From the NCBI GenBank assembly GCA_937900985.1, contig CALCGM010000465.1:1-7785 (forward strand): DNA of 7,785 nt, in the 5' to 3' direction. Shown piece by piece: positions 1 through 5,339 of this stretch (position 1 is the stretch's first letter; every line of letters starts with the position of its first letter). Origin of the DNA: an uncultured Planctomycetaceae bacterium. GTDB taxonomy: Bacteria > Planctomycetota > Planctomycetia > Pirellulales > UBA1268. Below the pieces are notes generated by a model. It was not told the DNA's origin. It saw only the letters and a list, made by a program, of their open reading frames with translations, and ran no database searches. The translations under genes were made by a program, and so were the position numbers.

Positions 1-2
1 GG

Positions 3-755
3 CTGCGGCTGCGGGTGCCTGGCCATCCGCTGCTGGGGGATTGCCTGAGAATGCTCGATGGTCCGGTGGCGGTGGCCGAGCCCGATCCGGCAGGTCGGGG
101 CGTGCCCGTCACGGCGGAGGAGTGCCTCGAACGCTGCGGAGAGGAGATCACGCTGGTGCTCGACGATGGCCGCACACGCTACGCCCAGGCTCCCACCACG
201 ATTGCCGTCGATCCGTTGAGCTTTCAGCTGGTGCGGCCGGGGGTGATCGCCGAGGAGTCGATTCGCAGGCTGGCCAGCCTGATGGTGCTCTTCGTCTGCA
301 CCGGCAACACCTGCCGCAGCCCGATGGCTGAGGCGCTGTTTCGCGACATGGTGGCCAAGCAGCTTGGCTGCCGGCCTGACGAAATCGAGTCGCAGGGGGT
401 GGTGGTGGCCAGCGCCGGGATCGCCGCCTGGGCCGGCGGGCGGGCGAGTGGCAACGCTGTCGAGGCGATGGAGGAGCGGGGCATCGACCTCACGTCGCAT
501 GCCAGCCAGCCGCTCAACGACGATCTGGTGCGGCAGGCCGACCTGATCTGGACGATGACCAACTCCCACCGGGCAGCGATCACCTCGCAGTTTCCCGAGG
601 CAGCCCCTCGTGTGTCGGTGCTCTCGCCGGATCGCCGCGATGTGCTCGATCCGATCGGGGGCCCGCTGCCGGTGTATCGCGAGTGTGCCCGGCAAATCCA
701 CGATCATCTCGCAGCCAGGCTCAAGACACTCGATCTTGGCCCGCGGCGGGGGTAG
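3..755 (+). CDS. Sua5/YrdC-like domain (C-terminal part) fused to YwlE-type low-molecular-weight phosphatase, 5'-partial
   Basis: The reading frame is open to the left edge, so the true start lies outside the window; the GTG at 15 is internal. Residues below are counted from that GTG. Residues 1-80 resemble the end of a Sua5/YrdC/YwlC domain (threonylcarbamoyl-AMP synthesis for tRNA t6A): RVPGHPL, then GPVAVAEPDPAG where the family has a GPL...SAN.SG segment, then PTTIAVD and LVRPG. The SxN nucleotide-site motif reads E22-P-D24, so this half may be inactive. From M90 (ATG at 282) follows a complete low-molecular-weight phosphatase. Its P-loop is VCTGNTCRSPMAE, with nucleophile C95 and R101, and the D212-P213 general-acid motif lies in DVLDPIGG. 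Thr99 in the loop matches the YwlE protein-arginine phosphatases rather than tyrosine phosphatases. rpiB follows 61 bp downstream, as in the Bacillus ywlC-ywlE-ywlF cluster. Phosphatase identity is firm; the arginine preference is inferred; the phosphatase could also start separately at 282. Confidence 0.88.
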   Translation: MRLRVPGHPLLGDCLRMLDGPVAVAEPDPAGRGVPVTAEECLERCGEEITLVLDDGRTRYAQAPTTIAVDPLSFQLVRPGVIAEESIRRLASLMVLFVCTGNTCRSPMAEALFRDMVAKQLGCRPDEIESQGVVVASAGIAAWAGGRASGNAVEAMEERGIDLTSHASQPLNDDLVRQADLIWTMTNSHRAAITSQFPEAAPRVSVLSPDRRDVLDPIGGPLPVYRECARQIHDHLAARLKTLDLGPRRG

Positions 756-816
756 ATTCGTCGGCGTGGTGCTGCGGCGAACGGCCGCGGACGGTCGCAT
801 CTCGGAAGGGGATCGT

Positions 817-1287
817 ATGCGGATCGCAATTGGGAGTGATCATCGAGGGGTCGAGGCACGCCTCCGCCTGATCGGGCTGCTGGAGCGGCTTGGCAACGAA
901 GTCATCGACTGCGGCACGGACGGTACGAATCCTGTCGACTATCCCGATGTGGCCGCGAGCGTCGCCAATCGCGTCAGCGACCACTCAGTCGATCGTGGGA
1001 TCCTGCTGTGCTGCACCGGCGTGGGAATGGCGATCGCTGCCAACAAAGTTGCCGGTGTGCGGGCAGCCACCTGCCACGACGAGGTCACGGCCGAAATGAG
1101 CCGTCGCCACAACGATCTCAACGTGCTCTGCCTGTCGGCTGAAATGATCGGCCCTGAGGTGCAAGACAAAATGCTCCAGACCTGGCTTTCAACGCCCTTC
1201 GAGGGTGGCCGGCATGCCCGCCGGGTGGAGAAAATCGCTGCCCTGGAAGTCGCCTGTGGCGAAAAAGTACGGGAAAAGGCGGGCTGA
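817..1287 (+). CDS. rpiB: Ribose-5-phosphate isomerase B (RpiB/LacAB family)
   Basis: This 156-residue protein should interconvert ribose 5-phosphate and ribulose 5-phosphate in the cytoplasm (non-oxidative pentose phosphate pathway). The start at 817 is preferred because it gives the family N-terminus MRIAIGSDHRG and has a GGAAGGGG ribosome-binding site at 804-811; the longer frame upstream runs into the phosphatase gene. Family landmarks are D8-H9, D41-Y42-P43, catalytic Cys65 in ILLCCTGVGMAIAANK, H98-N99-D100 in RRHNDLNVL, and the C-terminal EGGRHARRVEKI. Length is normal (about 150). One deviation is that the residue after the catalytic cysteine is Cys66, where E. coli RpiB has glycine (CGTG). 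The gene lies 61 bp after the phosphatase gene on the same strand with no terminator evident between them, so co-transcription is likely. Some members of this family use allose 6-phosphate or galactose 6-phosphate, but the neighbours here give no hint of that. Confidence 0.95.
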   Translation: MRIAIGSDHRGVEARLRLIGLLERLGNEVIDCGTDGTNPVDYPDVAASVANRVSDHSVDRGILLCCTGVGMAIAANKVAGVRAATCHDEVTAEMSRRHNDLNVLCLSAEMIGPEVQDKMLQTWLSTPFEGGRHARRVEKIAALEVACGEKVREKAG

Positions 1288-1294
1288 CAAGGTA

Positions 1295-1307
1295 AGGGCG
1301 GAGCCCT
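1295..1307 (+). terminator. Small hairpin just after rpiB, weak terminator candidate
   Basis: A perfect 5-bp stem AGGGC/GCCCT with loop GGA begins 8 bp after the rpiB stop codon. It is not followed by a T-run (the next bases are GGGGCGGCGGC), so an intrinsic terminator is only a possibility. In this GC-rich DNA such a short stem can also arise by chance. Confidence 0.25.
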
Positions 1308-1391
1308 GGGGCGGCGGCATAAAATCGTCGCTTCGTACCGATCGTGCCGTTGCCCGCCCCTCGGGAACCTCACAATTCGACGGCGGATTGA

Positions 1392-1419
1392 TTGAACCGG
1401 GAAACGCCGTTGCTATCGT
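1392..1419 (+). promoter_or_regulatory. Candidate sigma-70-like promoter with extended -10, upstream of the 1468 gene
   Basis: TTGAAC at 1392-1397 (4 of 6 to the -35 consensus) is separated by 16 bp from TATCGT at 1414-1419 (4 of 6 to the -10). TG at 1411-1412, one base before the hexamer, forms an extended -10. Transcription would start near 1426, giving a leader of about 40 nt. The leader holds a small perfect hairpin, GCGGC/GCCGC with loop ATGA (1429-1442), shortly before the ribosome-binding site. The match is by eye against the general bacterial consensus, and promoter sequences of this lineage are less well defined. Confidence 0.35.
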
Positions 1420-1467
1420 CGGAATTAGGCGGCATGAGCCGCTGAGATTCCTGAGGAAAGCAGCCCG

Positions 1468-2040
1468 ATGCCGATAGCCCGTCACCCCAGTTCTGAAGAC
1501 GTTGACTGCCTGCTCCGCAACGCCGAGCTGCGGGATCAGATCGAGCCATTTCTCGACGAGTCGATCCACGAAATCGATTTCTCGTCGATGCCCACGGCCG
1601 TCGAGAACCGCTTCCTGGAGTCGATGCTGGCCTGGGAGCAGGCGCCCATGACCCCGATCGCGCGGTGGTTCGCCCCGCCGCTGGCGCTGCCGCCGGCGAG
1701 CCTGCTCGAGGATGATGAGCTGCGGGAGCGGCTCTGGGAGACGATCGAGCAGCTCTTCTCCAAGCGGGTGGTGCTCGACTACGCCGACCATCTCAGTGAT
1801 CTTGAGCTCTACTGCCTGATTCGCCGGGATATTCTCCCTGCCGCCATCAAGCAGGTCGACCTGCCAGACAACTACTTCCACTGGGACTGCAGCGCCTGCG
1901 ACAGCGAAGACGCCACCATCTGGCTGACCTACTACGCCTCGGAAGCGGAGCGGGAGCAGTGGGCCATGGAGACCGGAGGCGACGTGCCACCGCGGGCGGT
2001 GCCCCCCTACCCGCGAGCCCTGCCGGCGGCTCCGGTCTGA
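1468..2040 (+). CDS. Conserved-looking acidic protein of unknown function, 190 aa
   Basis: I do not recognise this protein. The start at 1468 has a good ribosome-binding site (GAGGAAAG, 1453-1460, spacing 7). There is no signal peptide or membrane segment, so it should be cytoplasmic. Residues 10-60 and 80-130 are rich in Asp/Glu, Leu and Arg and look mainly alpha-helical (for example LEDDELRERLWETIEQLF near 80-97). A short aromatic section follows (DNYFHWDCSACDSEDATIWL, about 134-153) with a Cys141-x2-Cys144 pair, and the last 20 residues form a proline-rich tail (VPPRAVPPYPRALPAAPV). One CxxC pair alone is too little to claim metal binding. The gene stands alone: 180 bp after rpiB with its own candidate promoter, and followed by a strong hairpin. 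Codon use matches the neighbours (GC-rich third positions), which supports a real gene. Confidence 0.8.
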   Translation: MPIARHPSSEDVDCLLRNAELRDQIEPFLDESIHEIDFSSMPTAVENRFLESMLAWEQAPMTPIARWFAPPLALPPASLLEDDELRERLWETIEQLFSKRVVLDYADHLSDLELYCLIRRDILPAAIKQVDLPDNYFHWDCSACDSEDATIWLTYYASEAEREQWAMETGGDVPPRAVPPYPRALPAAPV

Positions 2041-2122
2041 GCGGCTGGTGCGCGACCTGCCGACAGGGGGTGGGCGGCGAGGCATTCCCCGCGCGGTGAA
2101 TCGCTGTCCATCGCAGTCGGGA

Positions 2123-2150
2123 GCTGACGGCTTCGAAAGCGGCCGTCAGC
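2123..2150 (+). terminator. Strong 9-bp inverted repeat, probable terminator of the 1468 gene
   Basis: GCTGACGGC at 2123-2131 and GCCGTCAGC at 2142-2150 are perfect complements around a 10-base loop. An alternative inner hairpin (GCTT/AAGC, 2130-2140) is mutually exclusive with the top of this stem. The downstream bases GTCGTTTCC give only a weak T-run. The position, 82 bp after one gene and 92 bp before the next, fits a terminator. An RNA regulatory element or a protein-binding site is also possible. Confidence 0.45.
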
Positions 2151-2173
2151 GTCGTTTCCTGCCGACCTCTCAT

Positions 2174-2202
2174 TTGGCATCCGTTTTGCCGCAGAGCAAG
2201 AT
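2174..2202 (+). promoter_or_regulatory. Weak candidate promoter for the toroid-repeat gene
   Basis: TTGGCA at 2174-2179 matches 5 of 6 bases of the -35 consensus. At 17-bp spacing stands CAAGAT (2197-2202), which matches only 3 of 6 at the -10. The element lies just after the 2123-2150 hairpin and about 40 bp before the start codon, which is the expected place, but the -10 is poor. Confidence 0.25.
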
Positions 2203-2242
2203 GACAGAGGTGCTGATGTTTCTTTTCCTGTGAGGTCGTGTC

Positions 2243-3349
2243 ATGCGAGCGTCTGCTCTGTGCTGTGCGTCGGTTCTCGTGGTGTGCTCGATCGTGCTGC
2301 AGCCAGGAGCGGCGGTGGCCGAGGAAAGCGAAACACTGCGTGCGGAGACGATCGCCGCGGCCTCGCGGTATCTCGCTGAGATCGGGCAGGCAGAAGACGG
2401 CAGCTTTTCTGCCGAGGCCGGGCCAGCGGTCACGGCGCTGGCCGTCACAGGGCTGTTGCGAACAGGCACGCCGGCGGATGCCGAGGTCGTCCGCCGTGGC
2501 CTCGACTATCTCCTCTCGTTTTCCCAGCCGACTGGCGGCATTCATCCGGCCGACTCTCCCTATGCCAACTACGAGACGTCGATTGCCGTGATGGCGTTGG
2601 TCGCCGGCAACGCCGATGGGCGGCACGATGCGACGATCGCACGCGCTGAGGCGTTTCTCAAAGGGCTGCAGTGGGATGGCGGGGAGTCGATCGAGCCGTC
2701 TGATCCGGCCTATGGCGGGGCTGGCTACGGCAGCAAGCAGCGGCCAGACCTGTCCAACACCGCCTTCCTGGTTGAGGCCCTGCGGGCCGCGGGGGTTGCC
2801 GAAGACGACCCGGCGATCCAGCGGGCGCTGGTGTTTGTGTCTCGCACGCAAAACCTCGAAGGCCCGGCCAACACGATGCCGTTTGCCGCCAAGAATCCTG
2901 ACGGCGGCTTCTACTACACGCCTGCCAACGGCGGGGAGAGCCAGGCGGGCGAGACGCCAAACGGTGGCCTGCGAAGCTATGCCTCGATGACCTATGCGGG
3001 CCTCAAGAGCATGATCTTCGCCGGCCTCGATGCGGAGGATCCCCGCGTGCAGGCGGCGATCGAGTGGCTGCGGAAGCACTACACATTCACGGAAAACCCG
3101 GGCATGGGCGATGCCGGGCTCTACTACTTCTATCAGACCGCCGCCAAGGCTCTCGACGTGCTCGGCGACGACATCTTCGTCGATGCTGCGGGGGCCGAGC
3201 ATGCCTGGCGAGAAGAACTCGTGGCCGAGCTTGCCAGCCGGCAGCAGGACGACGGCTCCTGGGTCAACGACAACGCCCGTTGGCTCGAAGGCGATCCGAA
3301 TCTCGTCACGGCCTATGCGCTGCTGGCCCTGGCAGCCTGTCAGAACTGA
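2243..3349 (+). CDS. Secreted alpha/alpha-toroid protein with prenyltransferase/squalene-oxidase-type repeats
   Basis: The product has 368 residues. Residues 1-26 form a Sec signal peptide (MRAS, a hydrophobic Leu/Val/Cys core, PGAAVA|EE), so the mature protein should be exported. Repeats of the Q-x2-DG-S/G-F/W type found in terpene cyclases and protein prenyltransferases occur at about 49-55 (QAEDGSF), 95-100 (QPTGGI), 143-147 (QWDGG), 218-223 (KNPDGGF) and 335-340 (QDDGSW), with paired helices between them. DLSNTAF at 169-175 resembles a motif common in bacterial proteins of this fold. The DxDDTA protonation motif of squalene-hopene cyclase is absent, and I see no Asp/Cys/His zinc set of protein prenyltransferases. 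A terpene cyclase or prenyltransferase role is therefore not supported, and ligand binding or a structural role is more cautious. The ribosome-binding site is GAGG at 2232-2235. It ends 27 bp from the convergent aldo/keto reductase gene. Confidence 0.85.
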   Translation: MRASALCCASVLVVCSIVLQPGAAVAEESETLRAETIAAASRYLAEIGQAEDGSFSAEAGPAVTALAVTGLLRTGTPADAEVVRRGLDYLLSFSQPTGGIHPADSPYANYETSIAVMALVAGNADGRHDATIARAEAFLKGLQWDGGESIEPSDPAYGGAGYGSKQRPDLSNTAFLVEALRAAGVAEDDPAIQRALVFVSRTQNLEGPANTMPFAAKNPDGGFYYTPANGGESQAGETPNGGLRSYASMTYAGLKSMIFAGLDAEDPRVQAAIEWLRKHYTFTENPGMGDAGLYYFYQTAAKALDVLGDDIFVDAAGAEHAWREELVAELASRQQDDGSWVNDNARWLEGDPNLVTAYALLALAACQN

Positions 3350-3356
3350 CGCAGCT

Positions 3357-3376
3357 GCCGGCGTGCACCGGCCGGC
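3357..3376. terminator. Short hairpin between two convergent genes, possible bidirectional terminator
   Basis: GCCGG at 3357-3361 can pair with CCGGC at 3368-3372 or, alternatively, at 3372-3376. The element fills the 27-bp gap between the stop codons of the toroid gene and the aldo/keto reductase gene. There is no T-run on either side, so this is a weak call based mainly on location. Confidence 0.25.
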
Positions 3377-4363
3377 TCACCACTGGTGGTGCACAAGCGG
3401 GCGGATCATCTCGTCATACACCGCCTGCACCTCCGCCATCATGGCTGCCGGGAGAGGAGCGAGAGCCGACGCCTGGGCGTTGGCCCGCACCTGCTCGGCC
3501 TTGCGGGCGCCGGGGATCACGGTGGAGATGCCGTCGTGGGAGAGGATCCAGGCCAGGGCAAACTGGGCGAGGCTGGCTCCCTCAGGCACGAGCGAACGGA
3601 GCCGTTCGACCGCAGCCAGGCCCGTCTCGTAGTCGACGCCGGAGAAGGTCTCTCCCTTGTCGAAGACCTCGCCCTGCCGATTGAAGCTGCGGTGATCGTC
3701 GGCAGGAAACACCGTCTCGGCCGTGAAGCGGCCCGAGAGCATGCCACTGGCCAGCGGCACCCTGGCAATCACCGCCACGTTGCGACGCGCGGCCTCGGCG
3801 AGGAACCGCTCCGCAGGCTTGAGCCGGAAGCAGTTGAAAATGATCTGCACGCAGGCAACACCGGGATACTCGATCGCGGCCAGAGCCTCGTCGACCTTCT
3901 CGACGCTCACGCCGTAGTGGCCAATCTTGCCAGCGGCCACGAGGTCATCGAGGGCGGCAAAGACCTCAGGGCGGGCATACACCTCGCTCGGCGGGCAGTG
4001 CAGCTGCACGAGCTCCAGCTGCTCGACCTCAAGGTTCTTCAGGCTGCGGTCGACGAAGGCGGAAAGGTTGTCGGCGTTGTAGCCGTCGGCGGTGTGCGGT
4101 GAGAGCCGTCGGCCGGCCTTGGTGATCACATGAAGTGGCTCGCTTCGCTCCTTGCGAAGCCGGGCGATCAGCCGCTCAGAGAGGCCATCACCATAGACAT
4201 CGGCGGTGTCGAAGAGGGTGATGCCCTGATCGACCGCAGCATGCAGGGCGGCCATCGACTCCGCATCGTCAGCCCCTCCCCACTGGCCGCCGCCGATGCC
4301 CCAGGCCCCAAAGCCGATTTCAGAAACCTGCCAGCCGGTCTTGCCAAACGTCCGATGGTTCAT
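3377..4363 (-). CDS. Aldo/keto reductase, NADP(H)-dependent, cytoplasmic
   Basis: This 328-residue protein has the usual family length and a (beta/alpha)8 barrel pattern. The catalytic tetrad is complete: D52 and Y57 in FDTADVYGDGLSE, K82 in ITKAGRR, and H122 in VQLHCPP. The C-terminal cofactor motif IPGARKAEQVRANA (283-296) indicates NAD(P)H binding, probably NADPH. The N-terminus MNHRTFGKTGWQVSEIGFGAWGIGG is typical of the open-chain, YajO/IolS-like branch of the family. The start at 4363 was chosen because it gives this N-terminus and has AAGGGAG (4368-4374) upstream at 4-bp spacing; the same frame runs open further upstream but without family similarity. The substrate cannot be told from sequence, but a general carbonyl or sugar aldehyde reductase role is likely. 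It is divergent from the membrane protein gene at 4449 (85-bp shared upstream region) and convergent with the toroid gene. Confidence 0.95.
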   Translation of the reverse strand: MNHRTFGKTGWQVSEIGFGAWGIGGGQWGGADDAESMAALHAAVDQGITLFDTADVYGDGLSERLIARLRKERSEPLHVITKAGRRLSPHTADGYNADNLSAFVDRSLKNLEVEQLELVQLHCPPSEVYARPEVFAALDDLVAAGKIGHYGVSVEKVDEALAAIEYPGVACVQIIFNCFRLKPAERFLAEAARRNVAVIARVPLASGMLSGRFTAETVFPADDHRSFNRQGEVFDKGETFSGVDYETGLAAVERLRSLVPEGASLAQFALAWILSHDGISTVIPGARKAEQVRANAQASALAPLPAAMMAEVQAVYDEMIRPLVHHQW

Positions 4364-4398
4364 GCCACTCCCTTTCACTGCCCTGTCTCGCGAGGACG

Positions 4399-4410
4399 GT
4401 AGTCTACAGT
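4399..4410. promoter_or_regulatory. Possible overlapping bidirectional -10 elements in the divergent spacer
   Basis: The 85-bp spacer between the divergent genes contains the inverted repeat GTAGTCTAC (4399-4407). Read on the plus strand, TACAGT (4405-4410) is a 4-of-6 -10 hexamer; on the minus strand, TAGACT (4406-4401) is also 4 of 6. Leaders of about 30 nt would result on each side. The -35 boxes are poor on both strands, so this is a tentative call. Confidence 0.2.
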
Positions 4411-4448
4411 CAGAGGGTGCGTTCATCAGGCCGACACGCGGAGCTACG

Positions 4449-5339
4449 ATGCAAGCCGACGCGGAGCAATCGATGCCGTGGTGGGGGGACCCGCGGGCCT
4501 GGCCGCTGGCTGTGTCGGGCGTGCTCCTGACGGTGAGTGGCCTCGTCCATGTGCTCGTCTGGGCGATCGACGGTGGGCCGTGGGAAGGGCCGGTCACCTG
4601 GCGGAAGCCGATCCTGTTTGGCATCTCCGGCGGGCTCACGGCGATCTCGGCCGGCTGGGCGTTTGCCAAGCTGCCGCAGCGACGCTGGGATCGGCTGCTT
4701 GCCTGGAGCACCGCGGTCACCCTCACGGTGGAGGTTGGCCTGATCGACATCCAGCAGTGGCGCGGAGTGGCCAGCCACTTCAATCGCGAAACGCCTCTCG
4801 ACTCGTTTCTCTACGACGCGATGGGCGGTCTCATTGTGTGGGTCACGCTCGTGTCCGCGGATCTGATGCTGCGGTTTTTTCGCAGCCCGGTCGCGGTCTC
4901 TCCAGACATGCTGCTGGCAGCCCGCAGCGGCCTAGTGGCACTCGTGTGGAGCTGCCTGCTCGGCATCTGGGTGAGTGTCCACGGTGACCTGCAGGTGATG
5001 GCCGGCATGCAGCCGGAGCGGTTTGGCGCGGCGGGCGTGCCCAAGTTTGCCCATGGGGCGGTGATCCACGCCTTGCAGTGGCTGCCGATGCTTGCCTGGG
5101 CCGGCCGGCGAGCGGGAATCGAAGAGCGGCAGCGGGTGTGGCAGGTGGCTGCGGCGAGCCTGGGGACCTTCCTGTTGGCGGCCTACGCCCTGCTGCAAAC
5201 GATCGCGGGGCGACCACGGGTGGATGGCTCGCTGCCGCTGGTGGGGCTGCTTGTTGCCGCGGTTGGCCTGCTGCTGTGGCCGACGGCCGTCACGCTTCTG
5301 CGGCTTGTGGCTGGTCGTCGACGGCAACTGCCCGCCTGA
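4449..5339 (+). CDS. Polytopic membrane protein of unknown function, about 8 transmembrane helices
   Basis: This is a 296-residue inner-membrane protein. The start at 4449 has GGAG (4440-4443) at 5-bp spacing; an in-frame start at 4296 would overlap the divergent reductase gene and lacks support. Hydrophobic segments lie at about 18-39, 53-72, 84-101, 122-142, 158-178, 202-219, 230-250 and 262-284, and the C-terminal tail is basic (AGRRRQLPA). Polar motifs next to or within the helices are W51-R-K-P54, Q103-W-R-G106, S109-H-F-N112, and KFAHGAVIHALQWLP (199-213) with H202 and H207. I recall similar motif sets in uncharacterised membrane proteins of actinobacteria and other bacteria, but I cannot name a function. 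The intramembrane histidines might bind a cofactor or protons, which is speculation. Its 3' end overlaps the convergent ABA4-like gene by 50 bp. Confidence 0.85.
   Translation: MQADAEQSMPWWGDPRAWPLAVSGVLLTVSGLVHVLVWAIDGGPWEGPVTWRKPILFGISGGLTAISAGWAFAKLPQRRWDRLLAWSTAVTLTVEVGLIDIQQWRGVASHFNRETPLDSFLYDAMGGLIVWVTLVSADLMLRFFRSPVAVSPDMLLAARSGLVALVWSCLLGIWVSVHGDLQVMAGMQPERFGAAGVPKFAHGAVIHALQWLPMLAWAGRRAGIEERQRVWQVAAASLGTFLLAAYALLQTIAGRPRVDGSLPLVGLLVAAVGLLLWPTAVTLLRLVAGRRRQLPA

Noticed and set aside
2243..2320. Lipoprotein signal for the toroid-repeat protein
   Set aside because: There are cysteines in the N-terminal region (Cys7, Cys8, Cys15), but none is in a lipobox context at the end of the hydrophobic core. 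An AVA|E signal peptidase I site fits better.
1847..3202. Minus-strand open frame of 451 codons opposite the toroid gene
   Set aside because: It runs antisense to two well-supported genes, its product is Arg/His/Pro-rich with no recognisable domain, and long antisense frames are expected where third codon positions are GC-rich.
2243..3349. Squalene-hopene cyclase
   Set aside because: It is about half the length of such cyclases, lacks the DxDDTA motif and is exported.
3386..4102. Plus-strand open frame of 238 codons opposite the aldo/keto reductase
   Set aside because: The minus strand encodes a complete aldo/keto reductase with all catalytic residues, so this is its shadow.
4296..4448. Earlier start for the membrane protein gene
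   Set aside because: It would overlap the 5' end of the divergent reductase gene and adds a hydrophilic stretch without similarity. The ATG at 4449 has a good ribosome-binding site.
4364..4783. N-terminal extension of the aldo/keto reductase frame
   Set aside because: The extra 140 residues have no similarity to the family and would overlap the divergent membrane protein gene. The start at 4363 gives the normal family N-terminus with a ribosome-binding site.
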